Source of the DNA: Symbiodinium kawagutii
Lineage: Eukaryota > Sar > Dinophyceae > Suessiales > Symbiodiniaceae
Length of the DNA stretch: 64,000 nt
NCBI GenBank assembly: GCA_009767595.1
Contig: VSDK01013179.1
Span: forward strand, 1-64,000
Reading direction: 5' to 3'
How positions within the stretch are numbered: the first letter of the stretch is position 1; each line of letters opens with the position of its first letter. Position numbers and translations under genes: made by a program. This document shows, in pieces, positions 1-12,499 of this stretch. The notes beneath the pieces were generated by a model. That model was not told the DNA's origin, searched no databases, and was given only the letters and a program-made list of their open reading frames with translations.

Positions 1-480
1 CTATTAACCATTGTTATCAACCATTATGTATAACCCATTATCAACCATTCTTAACCATTATTATCAACCACTATGTATAACCCCCCTGTAACAAAAAGGG
101 TCCATCAAAGCACCCAGCAGAAAACCCCCAACCAACGCGGCTTGGGCCCAGGCACAGCAGCAGATGCGGCAAACGAAGGCCGTTTCTGCGCAGCTGCGGC
201 GCTGCTGAGAGGTAGAACCTCAGCACCACTGGGGGAGAGCTGGTGAGCAGGTGTAAAAGGTCAATGAGTGGTGAATGATGGTTGAATAGGGTTGATTATT
301 GGTTGATTAGTAGTGGTTAATGATGGTTAATTAGTGGTTAATGATGGTTAATTAGTGGTGAATAGGGCTGATTATTGGTTGATTACGTGGTTAATGATGG
401 TCAATTAGGTAGTGAATTGGTGAGAGGTCGATGACAGTTCATACGGTTCGGCAAGGGATATGATGCTTAATAATGATCGT
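1..480. repeat. AACCATTATCAACC / TGGTTAATGATGG low-complexity block
   Basis: The top strand is AACCATTAT-rich at 1-90 and changes to GGTTGATTATTGG-rich at 270-420, with a GC-rich island (130-240) between. Comparable degenerate blocks recur at 7680-7770, 15060-15400, 37100-37400, 38960-39240 and 58380-58460. Confidence 0.6.
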
Positions 481-2400
481 TACTTCTGAGGCCTCTAGAA
501 ATATTCCGCCAATCTTGCTGCGTCACACCTCTAAACAACATACAGCAGCTGCTTGGAATGTCAGAGTGCGAAGTGGACATTGACACTCGCACATGACTGG
601 GAAGTATTGAGGCAATGCTTTACTTATTCTGAGCACCCACATTGATGGTAATTGGATGATTAGTGACCAATAATGAGGAATCATGATGAAGAATGTTGAG
701 TTGAATATCTGAGAGTAATGGTGAATTATACTGTGAACAATGACTGACAATAATAAATGAATGGTGAATAGTGGTTGATTCACCGTTGTTCTACAAATAA
801 TTCTTGATGTCCTTATTGTTGACCAATATCCACATCATGGTTGATCAACCATTGTCAGCCATTACTCACCACCAATCATTGATGTCGATCAAGGGCCTTG
901 AACAATCCCATTGTTAACCATTACAAACCGTGGCTATCCCCGATGGTTCACCATGGTTATCCCCTATAAAGCCTGACTAATCTCCAAATCATTCTGCTTC
1001 AACTATGATTGGAACCACCAGCTCCAAGCGCAAGCTTGGCTGCTAACCTGGGTGACCCGGCTGCCTCTCGTTCTGGTAGGACTGTCGTCTCCTGGGGCGA
1101 GCGAAGCTGCTCGCAGCCACCGGCTGATTCGCTATGCCAAATTCCATGGGATCAAGCACCCGCGATTGGCATCACCAGCCTAGTGATTAACCATCAAGCA
1201 CCCCATGATAATTGTCAACAACTAAGCATCGCCATGTTTCATTGGACATCATGAATCCAATCATAACCATCAAACATGATTGTCTACGAGCTTCATCACC
1301 ACCATTTTTCATTGCAGGGCAGCAGTTGTAGACAAACCCGCATCGCCTAGGGATCGGTCTATCCACCCTTGAATCAGATTGTGGCAGGTCTTGACGGAAA
1401 TGGTAATGGTACCCGTACTACCAGAAACACTCTGGTGAAGTAACCTGGAAGCTAAAAAAAACTAGGTTTTAAAGAAACTAACAGCTATAAATGGGAAAAA
1501 ATCCACTCCAGGTTAGTTTGCCAAAGACTATGGTTTCGGATGGCTGTCGCTAACCCGCTGCTGATTCATAGATGAATTCATCGATCGGTTGAGGATCGCG
1601 CCTTTGTCATGCTTCAATGGGGTTGTTCATCAATGGTGGTACCCTACAAAATGGTTATCCAAAATCGGGGAAACCGCCAATGATAGGGCTTTAAAAACCA
1701 AATACTGCAACTCAACTGGTTCAAATTTATATATCTGGGCTGCCATGGTTCATTATGGTATAAGGTCAACATGAACAGAGTTGTATGGCGTATTCTTCTC
1801 CAACTTACAGCGCATGACTCGGACTCGTTTCACTGTACGCAACTGTGGTTGCACCGATTTGAGGCACAGTGTATCATTAATCATGGCAATATCAGAATGA
1901 TCACTACATAAACGAATCTATAATCAACGTATGGCTAAGATATGTGTATATATGATGGTTCCGTCGGTTTGTCAGCAATTGTTTTGCTGCCAAACATGGC
2001 AACTCTTGGATGGTTGCACCAGGTGCGACCAGTGCAGTGCTGCGTCAAACCAACAACCTTTTCTCATGACCTCCGTGTTCTTTGGCGCTTATAACCTGGC
2101 TCCTTAAAACAAAACATGGCTGATCCGTGCTTGACATGTGGTTGACTAAGTGACTGGTTGATAGTTTCCCCATCCCAAGAATAAGTCAAATGCCTATATG
2201 TACATAAATATGTATATATATATAGTTAACAAGAAGGGGATCACATGGTTATATTACTGGAGATCTATCAATACCAGTCAATGATCATCATCATCATCTT
2301 ATCATCCCCAGGTACGCTTGAAAACCAACGTTTGAAAACCATGAGCCACTGCGGGTGGATCACTTATGTCGCAGCCAAATCGAAAGGCTGACTCACCTGG
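480..2400. other. Non-coding, repeat-rich stretch
   Basis: Apart from the 1080-1179 island I see only degenerate low-complexity sequence and short ORFs without protein-like composition. Confidence 0.4.
1080..1179 (+). CDS. Candidate exon in an isolated GC-rich island
   Basis: After TGGTAG|GA the plus frame reads SPGASEAARSHRLIRYAK, then FHGIKHPRLASP. No good donor is visible after it. The surroundings are low-complexity repeats. Confidence 0.2.
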
Positions 2401-2402
2401 AT

Positions 2403-2503
2403 GTTTCTCAAAATTGGGAACCCCAAAAATGGTTGGTTTATCACAATAAACGGTCAATAAACTTAATAATTTGGGATGATTTGGGAACCACTGGAGAAAC
2501 CAC
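2403..2503. repeat. MITE-like ~100-bp repeat with inverted ends
   Basis: GTTTCTCAAAATTGGGAACC at one end and GGAACCACTGGAGAAACCAC at the other. It belongs to a family repeated through the window (consensus ends GGTGGTTTCTCAAAATAGGG and its complement). Confidence 0.6.
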
Positions 2504-2721
2504 GAGGTGTGTGGATTTGTTAACCACTGGTGTTAACATTGGATGATCTGGGGGGGTCCTCTATCCTGAGCAACCACCACTTGGACAAGTCTCAACTCAG
2601 TGCTGGGTTTCACCCATTTCGCCACCAAGTGCGTCTCCTGGCGAAGCACATCTGCCATGTCTAGAGTCACCAGGGGTTTGATATCACGGGAAGCTCGAAA
2701 TGGTTGGGTTCCATGCAAGAC

Positions 2722-2810
2722 TCCACATTGGGAACCCCAAAAATGGAGGGTTACTACTATAAATGACTAATATTGGAGGATTTGGGGGTACCCAGATTGC
2801 GAGAAACATA
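2722..2810. repeat. MITE-like ~100-bp repeat, degenerate copy
   Basis: Contains TTGGGAACCCCAAAAATGG, TACTATAAATGACTAATATT and GGGGGTACCC...GAGAAAC, the same order as the family consensus. Confidence 0.55.
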
Positions 2811-4544
2811 GAAGACTTGATCGTAGATGCTGGTAGCAACTCCATTCACAGATCAACAAAAATCATGAAATTTGATCATTTGAAATTTGGTGTTTTTTTT
2901 AATGGAGGTACCCCCAAATCATCTAGTTATTGACCATTGTAGGTGATGAACCAACCGAGAAACCCCCCACTTTGCTGTGATGCCTGGGCCAATGGTTGGG
3001 GGGATCTTCATTTCGAAGCACATGACACTGAAGCGTTGAGTAGCTGCATGGCCCAAGAAGGCAAAAGGTTCAGAAGTCAACGTAAAATCAAAAGTCTCAG
3101 TAAAAATCATGAGGTTTGATTGAGGATAACTTAGCATGTTCAATTACTTACTAGTAAGTTATCTTAGTTCCATCTTAGCATCAAGTTCAATGGTTCAAAC
3201 TCATTAAAAAACGGGTTCAATCCTCTCCTGAAGTTCAAATTCGTGTTATGTTGCATAGTGTTTTTGTATTTTTGAGGAAGATTTTCCCAGACCAAATTGA
3301 ATTTGCATTGATTGGGAAGCCTGTGAAGAAACTACAAAGGATATTGTAACACATGGTGTGTTCTGCCTACCGTGTATGAACCCGAATCAGGTTTAGTAAA
3401 ACCTTCTAATGGGTTTGATGTATTCAGTGAATACCAGTGCACTGGGGAGGCCCTGGACCAACAGCGGTTTTGGATCATTCAAAGGGCATTTTGCACAAAA
3501 AACATGTGCCAAACAAATATACCTGCAGCACAACTAAATTGACGATGACAAATTTGATTTTCCAAGTCACATTACAAAATTAAAACAAAAACAACATTTG
3601 AACGTATTTGTAGATTAAATGCGACGTCGGGAACCGGGAAGTGCTCAGTTTTTCGAATGGCATATTTCCATATGGATCCAAACAGGAGTGGACAGTATTG
3701 TGCAAAAACAAAGAGCATTGCTGCACGCTGGACCAATACATGAAATGTTTGAACTTCAAATTTGTTCACACAATTTTCATTTTTTATTTGAAAAGAAACA
3801 TTTCAAAAAAACTGTGGCTAAAGCCTTCGCCCATGTTGACTTGCACAAATCCTTGTAATTAACAAACCAAAACATCCATCCCAAAAAATGTCGTCCAATG
3901 AAAGTATTGACGCGGTGCCTGTAGCAAATGCATCAGCCAACACAATCAGCAAACATCCCTAGAAAAAATTGGACCCCACCGAAAAAACGGTTTGGTGCCA
4001 ATTCTAGCGCACGGGCCCGGTGTCGTCCTTGGCTTTGTCGCCTCGCAGCACGGTTGCAAGATTGGAAATGTTGGTTGCCGTCCAATATCCTAATCGCTTT
4101 GCCACGCTGAATGAACAAGATGGTCCAAACATGCACTTCACGCGCACGTGTGCCTGTGGGCGTGTAACATGCAAAAAAAACGAGCTGGGTCCAAAAAACA
4201 CCAAAATGAAAACTGGCTTTTTGATTGGTATCCAAAAAACAACTAATGAAGGTAAATTAAATACAAAGATAAATCAACAAATGCATACGGATGCGTGTGT
4301 GTATGAACGTGATGCCAGCATTGTGCAATCACGAATGTTGGACAACACGCGCAAACACAAAGAACATTTGCCCTTCCAGAAATCCTGAGAAAAAAGGGCA
4401 TGCGTCGAGAAACATTTGCACAAAGCAACCGCTGCCCTCCTGCACGACTAAACTACTAAACTCATACATCTCATTCCATTTGACAACGCCACCTGGCTGC
4501 TATGAAAGCCATATTGACGCAGCAACGTGTTGAGTCGGCAAACA

Positions 4545-4860
4545 ATGCCGAAGCGACCGATCCCAGGTCAGCGCGGACTCAGCAGATTCCAACCAACTGT
4601 TCAATGCGCCTCGTGTGGCCAGGAACCGCAGCTTCCAAACCTGGGGGCAGGGTTGGCAACGTGGTTTCAGCCCTGGCAATCGTGAGAGTTGCCCCGATGG
4701 CGCCGACGCGTCATGGCCTGTCAAGCCTGTGCTCGTCTGGTCAGCTCAACCCGGGGGGCGCAGCATTTGCACGCCGCTGCTGCGCAGCCACTGAAGAATT
4801 AAACGCCGCAGAAGGCAAACACGCAAACCAAGCGATCCAGAATTGCCCATGACTAGAGGA
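4545..4860 (+). other. GC-rich island, possibly exonic
   Basis: Two plus-strand frames and one minus-strand frame are open. The frame reading RVARNRSFQTWGQGWQRGF is the most protein-like. No splice sites decide between them. Confidence 0.15.
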
Positions 4861-6630
4861 CAAATGTCTTGCCTGATATGCTGCAAATCGTGGGAGTAAC
4901 TCAATGACTTGTTGTAGGATAACACTTTCCGTTTATGTTTGCCGCGCTGCATAAAAAATAGCAAAGTAAATCTGCATCTCATCGGTACTACACTTTTGAC
5001 ATATCCCTTGAAAACCAACACACACACACAAATTCCAAGAGATAGTGTACCAGTATTCAAGCAGTTAATTCCTTTGCAACAACCTGTGTTACACATAAGT
5101 AGATGTGGAAGGAGCAAAGACAGTGCTTACACACACATAAACACCTACACAAGCACAACCCGTGGATACTTTCATATATTCATATAGTATCATATAGTGA
5201 CAAATGTGTATATGCCTGTCTACAGGTTGTTGAACGTTAGGTAAATGTAGGCATCAACATAAACAACAGCCGCAATAGCCTACGCATATCATGTCTAATG
5301 ATTTACAGTAGCTCTTGAAACCACAAAAAAAGCGATCAAACATGGCATCCACAGTTCAAGAACATGGCTCTCACCTGAGACCGTGGCCATACCTTGAAAA
5401 AACCTGTCGTCCATATTGTTTGGGAAGTTGAACCAGTGTGTCAGCCGCATCTTGAGTAAACATATATCCATCTGTTGAGGCACAACTCAATACCAAGAGC
5501 GCAAAGAGAATGAATAGATGCTTCTTTTTCAAGATCTTTTCTAGCGGTCTACATGTCACCATGGTAACGTCCAGGTCAATCTGACAATGCGAGAGCAGGG
5601 CTCACAATCTCTGGGGAAATGGTTCCATGGGTATTCCTCATCCCATTTACCATGAAAATCATTTGAATATGCTGGAATTCTCAGGGCCCCAAATCCTTCA
5701 ACCCAAAGGCTACAAATCTACCCATCTTCGCTACGATATTGCATCTGATTTCAGGAAGCATCTTGAAAACAAATGATATCAAGCAGAATGATCAGCAATT
5801 TATGACATGTAAAAAGGAGGAAATGATCAGCCAAGGTATGCTGACAGTATATATTACTTATTGTATGTGGCCCACATCCCTTGATCTCCCGGGCTGTGGT
5901 GTATTCAGTATCCGAACTTTTTTCATACCTGAGCGGCCGTGGTTGGTTACGCCCCAACAATATTTGTCGATCAATCCAATCCATCCACATACGAGGAAAA
6001 AAACCACCGACCATTTACTGTAAACCTTCTTGATTCCAAGAATATCATCGAAAATGTAGGTCCCTCTGGAATATTTTCTGAAGCGTCTTTCAAACGCAGC
6101 TATTGAAAAGACATAACCATCCAAATCAACAGCTTCTATACCTCGAGAACATGCTTATTCAGCAGTGGCATTTGTTACGCAACCTCGAGTTGGAGAGCTT
6201 TTTCGAAAAACAAGTCCTACTGCACTACAACAGAAATAAATCGAAATAATTCATGACACGGGAAGAAATATCTTGTGACTTACATCTGTAACCTCCAAAG
6301 CATCATATCATACAAACAGTGCAGCAATAGGACTATATTCTCACAATGATCAGGTGGGCAATAAGCTGGATGACAATACGATAATTCAACAACTCTAGTC
6401 TAGGTTCTGGTAAACAAAATGTAAATATGATTCATGATATATTCAATAGCAGTATGACTTTGAGTCGTTTTCAGTCGTTTGTTACAACGATTGTCATCCA
6501 ATCACAAGAACAAAATATCATGAAAAATCCTCGCCTCATTACACCAGCAATGACCAACATTCAAACAAATGCGTACTGGACTCTTCTCCAACTTTTAGTA
6601 GTTATATACAGTAACCATTGTCATTTGGCA

Positions 6631-6830
6631 GTGGGTCAAAACCCTGTACCCCTGGTTCTCCCACTATGAACCATTGTTTTCCTTATTATTGTTGGTGATT
6701 ATCCCCCATCAGTTGGTTGATAAATATTGACCCATGGCCGGTTATAGCTGGTATATCCCCTACTATTGTTTGGTTAGTCTCCCCCTATCATTAACCATTA
6801 ACCAGCTAGTTAACTATTGTTATAATATTG
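6631..6830 (+). repeat. ~200-bp dispersed duplication, copy 1
   Basis: Nearly identical to 14660-14853, starting GTGGGTCAAAA and ending AGTTAACTATTGTTAT. The first part also occurs inverted at about 13174-13243. Confidence 0.7.
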
Positions 6831-7021
6831 GTTGGTTATAGTAAACTATGTTGGCTTAATATTTGGCCTTATGAACCATTGTTGGTGATTATCCCCCATT
6901 ACTTATCCCCCATGACTTGGTTGGTTAATATTGACCCAACTCGCCATTTAAACAAAATGCTCAAATTCCGATCCAGGCCTTGCTGGGAACCTTCGCCATG
7001 GCTGGTGGTTGAACCAAGCCT

Positions 7022-7189
7022 ATGAAACATATGCGCAAGTCAACCAACCATTTCTTAATGACTATTGGGGAAAATTCAACATGGCAATCAAATCAAACCA
7101 CCCTCATGAAACATATGCTTGTCAGCCAATCATTTGTTGATAATTATTGGGGAAAACTAAAATTTTGTCAATCAAATCACCAGCCAGCA
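7022..7189 (+). repeat. Two diverged tandem units of 84 bp
   Basis: ATGAAACATATGC at 7022 and again at 7106, each followed by CAACCA...TATTGGGGAAAA and CAATCAAATCA. Confidence 0.6.
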
Positions 7190-8639
7190 GCGGTTGGAAA
7201 ACAAGTTTGTTGCTTATGATCCCCATTATTGACCAACACTAATGGTTATATAACCCTTATAAAACCCTATGAAACCACCAACCCGTTATGACCTACTTTA
7301 GCTATTAACCACTATAATCCCCTTCAAAAAAAATACATTAAAACCACCAACCATCTAGAAATCCGAAAAAACCAAGGCAGTTGCACCACAACGGACTTTC
7401 ACAAGGGAGGAAGCTGCTGTTGAATTCGGGGTCCAATGGACAGGTTGCATCACCCACCCCCCAAAAGAAAAACTGCAGTGAGAGCGGGGACTTAAACCAT
7501 GAACCATTCATTTCCACGGGTTGGATGCCAAACATGTATATATATATACACACATATTATGTAGATAAATCTGTATCTACATATTATATGTATGTATCTA
7601 TTTATGAATGTATACATATAATGTATATAAATATATGGCTTAACCGCTTAACCATGCACGAGCCATGTATCAACCATTGAGTAAGCATTTATTAACCACT
7701 GATGAAGCATTCATTATAATTAACCCATTCATCAACCATCAACCAACCATCAACCAACCATCAACCAATGTTTGATGCCATGGGCCTCCATGGAAGTTTT
7801 TGTGATCACCTGACATTACTGTCCGCACTATCTGATACTTTGTTGCTACTTGCTACCTACTCTATGTCGACCCAAATTCCCGTTAAAGTACAAACTCCTT
7901 CAACTCAACTCAAAATGACGACTTGAAACCATGGAGAAGAGATGCGAATATGGACATTCGAAGATACACAGCTTCTGTATGCTGTGCTTACTATTGGGGA
8001 CTCGCAAATTAGGGTGCGCCACAGGCACCTTGATTGCGAACACCTTGTCAGAAACACCTCGCCTAATTTCATCAACACACATGCTTCGGCTGGCAATCCT
8101 TGTACGGTACTGTACAGTCAACTATCAACCAGGCAATCATTCTGGTACGGAGGCCCCCTGGTTTCGCTTCGTCTTTCTTTACCTTCCTACTGCTCCTCCT
8201 AATGGAATTCATGCTGTATGAAATAAGACTGAATCCAAATGCATCAGCAATATGTCTCACAAATTATCACATACAAAACAACTTGTCGTCTCCCCACTGA
8301 AACTGACACCAAAAACTATTGCCAGACAGAACGGTCATGGTTGACATTGTCTTACTTGGAGATGGCCCGGGCCAAGTCACTGCCATTTCCCATGGCTGGC
8401 ATCACTACTTGGTGTCCATCCATGTCCACTGCTGGGTTCAGGGGGTTACATTCACCATGGTTTTGGTGGGGCTTCACCCAGCTTTACAGGGGTCACTGAC
8501 TGACTAGAGTGAGCTACCTCAGTTTCGTAACAGCTCTGCATCCAAATAAGGGGGCTCAATACACTGCTCCTAACAGCTGACTTCACATCACTCAAAGGAA
8601 AAGCTTTAGTATGTCCCGTGAGCGGGAAACAAATCAAAT

Positions 8640-8950
8640 CCAAGCCACTTAGAGAGACAGGTGAGAGACAACTAGGGAGCCAAGCAGGGCACAAGAGCCT
8701 GACGTGGGAAACAAGAAATAATAGAAGAAATGTGGGACGAACGTAGCTTGGTTGCCAGGGAGACAAATGGGGAGATTGACGAGATAAGATCAAGACCCCA
8801 GGGGACAAGTAGGAAGACAAGTGAGCATTGAAGTGGGTGACAAGCGGCAAGAACACGCTTGGGACACAAGGGGGAGACAAGCGGGGACCAATAGAACACA
8901 ATTTGGCCGACAAATAGGCACACTTGTGGGAAACAAGAGGAATGTTGGGT
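8640..8950 (+). repeat. Purine-rich degenerate repeat (GGGACAAG-like)
   Basis: Repeated GGGAGACAAG, GGGGACAAG and GGGAAACAAG words at irregular spacing. A 190-aa minus-strand ORF (8452-9024) is a by-product of this composition. Confidence 0.55.
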
Positions 8951-9084
8951 GATGTACAAGTGGGAATTTCAGCAGGCAACATGCCTCGAAGACGATTACA
9001 ATGAGAGTAGAAAACCAGTAGCAAGATCAGCAGGCAGCAGAACTGTAAAATGACAACATCAACTTAGAAAATAAATGATTGTTT

Positions 9085-9255
9085 CTCAGGTCATAGGGGT
9101 ACCTGTAAATCATCCAGTTTATTGCGCACCTATAGTAATAAACCAACTAGTAGTTGTTTAACATAACGTTTGTTGGTTATTGTCCCCTTTTATAAACCAG
9201 TGTTAGCCACAATAAACCAACAATAACTTTGGGGGTCCCTATTAAGAAACGATCA
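9085..9255. repeat. MITE-like repeat, long variant
   Basis: Has TTTCTCAGGTCATAGGGGTA, AATCATCCAGTTTATTG, TAGTAATAAACCAAC and TTTGGGGGTCCCTATT...AAGAAAC, with extra sequence before the right end. Confidence 0.55.
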
Positions 9256-9429
9256 TATGGCTGGTATATCCCCTATAATTCTTGGTCACTATCCCCTATC
9301 AACCACCATAATCCCCTAGAAACCAACCAACCATAATGGTTCCCCACGGCTCAAGAACCCCCCAAGTGGGCAAACAAATCAGGTCACTCTCAGTGGCGCC
9401 ATAGCACCTTCTCCCCAAACAACGACTAG

Positions 9430-9517
9430 GCACCGGAGTCGAGGTACCACCGGTGAAACGTTCGCCGGCCTCCAAGTGCCACATGGTGGGGACAGCGGCA
9501 TGAATCACAACTGTTGG
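9430..9517 (+). CDS. Candidate exon in a GC-rich island (strand uncertain)
   Basis: On the plus strand, ACTAG| and |GTAAGC flank a frame reading TGETFAGLQVPHGGDSGMNH. On the minus strand the same island reads VPTMWHLEAGERFTGG after CCAACAG. Only one can be right. Function is unknown. Confidence 0.2.
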
Positions 9518-9607
9518 GTAAGCTGGTTTGTAGCCTCGGTAACTACCAGTTCTGTATGTAAATATGTAAATCTATGTGTATATATATGATAGGTATCTTC
9601 ATGTGTC

Positions 9608-9892
9608 TTGTCTTTGAATCAATATATATATATATAAAAATAAAAAATATATAAATAAAAAATATAAATACATATATATATATAAAATAAATATATATTT
9701 ATAAATATATATATATATATGAAATAAATATATATTTATAAATATATATATATCTATAAATAAACATATATATAATAAAAAACAAATTAATATATATCTA
9801 TAAATATATATATATATATATATAAAAATAAAAAAGAATAAAATAAATAAATAAATATATATATACATATATATATATATAAATATGTATGT
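9608..9892. repeat. TA/TAAA microsatellite
   Basis: Almost pure A/T with ATATATAT and AAATAAATA runs. The ORFs over it (9599-10001, minus) are compositional. Confidence 0.9.
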
Positions 9893-9999
9893 GAATAAAA
9901 AGATACAGTGAAGTGGTTTGCAAGCATTGATTAACCTCTGGTCCTTGCAAATCGAGAATCATGGACCATGAATTGCTAGAATATCGGTCAACAACAAAC

Positions 10000-11120
10000 A
10001 ATTCTCAGAACAATAACCTTTCGCATTGATCATTCATTACACCTTGTTGTAACTTGGGACGTATTGGTGAGCACTATTTCCCATGGTTGTTAGCCATGGT
10101 AAACAGTGAATAGGTAACCGGGTGAATGGTCACTGCTTGTCAACAAGAAGCCACCATTAAAAACAACCATTGCGCTCGCTTCACTACCTCGGATCTGCTG
10201 TCATCACGGGACGATCACCAACCATGAAAAGCAGCAAGTGGATTGATTAGTGATGCTCATTGGTTGGTTGATCAACCTACCATTTGGTTAGAACACTCCT
10301 GGTAGCTCCAAATCGGGGATACCCCTGGCTCCGAACCGCTCCCTCCCAACCAACGGCCAGCAAAAATCATGACTGTTCACCCCAATAAGTAAATGATGGT
10401 CCATGATGCAAATTGTGAACCCAATTTCGGAAAGTTGATTTCTCACAAACCGTGACCCCTTTCGAAATGGGCCTCCAAAGGTGCTCAAATGATGTGGCAC
10501 TGGTCATGAAAAGGATATGGTGCTACAGTACCAGCCCTGAGCTGAATGGCTAACCCGTAAGCGTTCAATTCCTTGACTTGACGGCTGGCCATCGTGCAAG
10601 CAGGGTTGCCAACTAACCACCAGTGCGACTATTGCGTGTAGAGGAACCATCAACAGTACCCAACAATCACCAGACCAACAATAGTTGGTGTGTGCATATC
10701 AAAAATAAACACCAACAATAATAAACACACACAGATGATATATCAACCAATTCTTAACAAACCAAACCAAAAATGATCAACCAAGCAGCCCAGAAGAACA
10801 CCAACAATAATTGTAGAATAAACAACCATCAACCATGAATAGTCACAAACAAGCACTAATGGTAGAATAACACACCAACGAACATAACCAACCAACTATC
10901 AAAAGGTTGGTCGGTGTGAGAAAACACCAACAATGACCAACAATAAGCAACAATGACCAATATTCACCGGCAGTAGTCAACATCACAACAGAAATAACCA
11001 ACAATAGTCAATAATGAACAACAATAGCCAACATCAATCAACAAAAAACAATGTCAACCGTTGATCGACTAAACGCACGATCAAACAAACGTCGCCAATG
11101 ACCACCGCCCTGCGACCACC
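10000..11120. other. Repeat-rich stretch without a supported gene
   Basis: CAACAATGACCAACAATA-type low-complexity DNA (10660-11060) and single short ORFs only. Confidence 0.4.
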
Positions 11121-11122
11121 AG

Positions 11123-11203
11123 GCTCGCCGTTTGCTCAAGGTGGATCGGGCCCACATCAGCCTGAGGCCAAGTCCGGATGGGTTGAACAACGCTCTGGTG
11201 GTT
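11123..11203 (+). CDS. Candidate 81-bp exon, plus strand
   Basis: Bounded by CACCAG| and |GTAAGG, with 27 in-frame codons reading ARRLLKVDRAHISLRPSPDG, then LNNALVV. The reverse strand is also open and protein-like, so the strand is uncertain. Confidence 0.3.
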
Positions 11204-11598
11204 GTAAGGCATGGTGAATTCGCGGTTGATTAGTGGTCAATAATGGTCACAATCACGGGTTAAACCAGCCATAGGTGTAATAATAGTTTGCATTATTCGC
11301 CACCAGCCATGGTTCCAACAGTACTCATTATAGTTGCAGTGGTGAATCATGTTCATTGCTGCTTAGTGGTTAATTGCGCCATCCCTGTCTTAACTAAGCA
11401 ACCAACCATCTCAAATGAGAAAAAAAGGTTCAAAACTATCAGCTGGATGCTCAATGGCATTCCAGACCATCAATACCTTGGAGACTAAGTAATATCCTTT
11501 ATTGCATGGTCAATAACATAGGCATAGTCAAGTATGGTCCATCCCGGTTCATGGTTTGTGTCAAAAAGATCGTGATCCAGAAAGGAAACAACATGTCG

Positions 11599-11771
11599 TG
11601 GTTTCCCAAAATACGGAACCCCACAAACTAATCCAATATGAACCGTTTCTGGTTAAACCAACCATTTCTATGAGGTCCCTATGACTTAAGAAATCCCCAT
11701 GTTGATCTCCAAGGTGCTTTGTTGTTGAAACTCCCATTGAGACCAACCATTTCTATGAGGTCCCTATGATC
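11599..11771. repeat. MITE-like repeat with locally duplicated right half
   Basis: Left end TGGTTTCCCAAAATACGG. The right-half word ACCAACCATTTCTATGAGG, then TCCCTATGA, occurs at about 11658 and again at about 11741. Confidence 0.5.
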
Positions 11772-11979
11772 CAAGGATCTTTCTTTTGGGGAAGACAAAT
11801 CACTGTGTCCTCGCGCCTTCAGGACCTTGGATAAAGCCGGCCGCAGAAGCTCCCCATCTTTGGCCTGGACGCAGTGCTCTCACAAGCGCTAGACGTGCCA
11901 TGCCCGGGAAGATCTGTGCTCTCACGATGGGTCAATGATGATGGCTAATGGTGGTTAAAAGTTCTGCAGTAACAAAGGC

Positions 11980-12080
11980 TGGTCTCTCAAAAACAGGTGA
12001 GTCTCAAACATGGTTGGTTTATTACTATAAATGCTTTCTATTGCATGATTAGGAGGCACTCCTATTTTGAGAAACCGCCA
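11980..12080. repeat. MITE-like ~100-bp repeat
   Basis: GGTCTCTCAAAAACAGG ... ATGGTTGGTTTATTACTATA ... CACTCCTATTTTGAGAAACC. Confidence 0.6.
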
Positions 12081-12253
12081 TGTCATTAACGGAAACGGAT
12101 CATGGTGTAAACAAATTGGAGGATTGGCTAAGGTGTTTTCCTTACGACCATGTCCGCGGGCTGACTTCAACGCTTCGACCGTGGCAAAAAGCGACGACAG
12201 GGCCACAAATCCTGGCACCCTCTGACACCATGTGGAATCCATGCGGTACTCAC

Positions 12254-12364
12254 CTCATTCATGGATCGCTCCTCAGCCATGTGGAAGATGTGGTACTCAT
12301 TCCTGGAACCATCGCCACCATACAGCACATTGCATCCCCACGCAGCGACATGGCGGTCCCCCAT
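12254..12364 (-). CDS. Candidate exon ending at a consensus donor
   Basis: The minus-strand frame reads GDRHVAAWGCNVLYGGDG, then EYHIFHMAEERSMNE, followed exactly by GTGAGTACC. The WG-x-NVL ... YHIF pattern recalls beta-propeller glycosidase-like proteins, but that is a weak resemblance. The upstream boundary is unclear because a TGA lies in frame before the Met. Confidence 0.25.
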
Positions 12365-12499
12365 TTTTCAACTCTGCGCCTGGCGCTGACATCTTTGGCC
12401 AACGCCAGGACTTCCAATAGCGGGCGCCCAGCGATGCGAAGGCTATAGCTGGGAATGGGTCGAAATGTTTGAACCGTGGAACAACGTGTGATGGTCATA

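Larger units (their letters stand above)
2811..9080. other. Long stretch without a supported gene
   Basis: Holds an AT-rich segment (2830-3880), a GC-rich island (4545-4860), a tandem 84-bp duplication (7022-7189), AT microsatellite (7540-7640) and the first copy of a ~200-bp duplication (6631-6830). Short ORFs here lack conserved motifs. Confidence 0.4.

Noticed and set aside
4004-4235. GC-rich minus-strand ORF
   Set aside because: Both strands are open, no splice sites or motifs decide, and composition is equally explained by chance.
8452-9024. 190-aa minus-strand ORF
   Set aside because: It arises from a degenerate purine-rich repeat. The protein is a monotonous Leu/Ser/Pro string without a domain.
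9599-10001. Ile/Tyr/Phe-rich ORFs
   Set aside because: Translation of an AT microsatellite.
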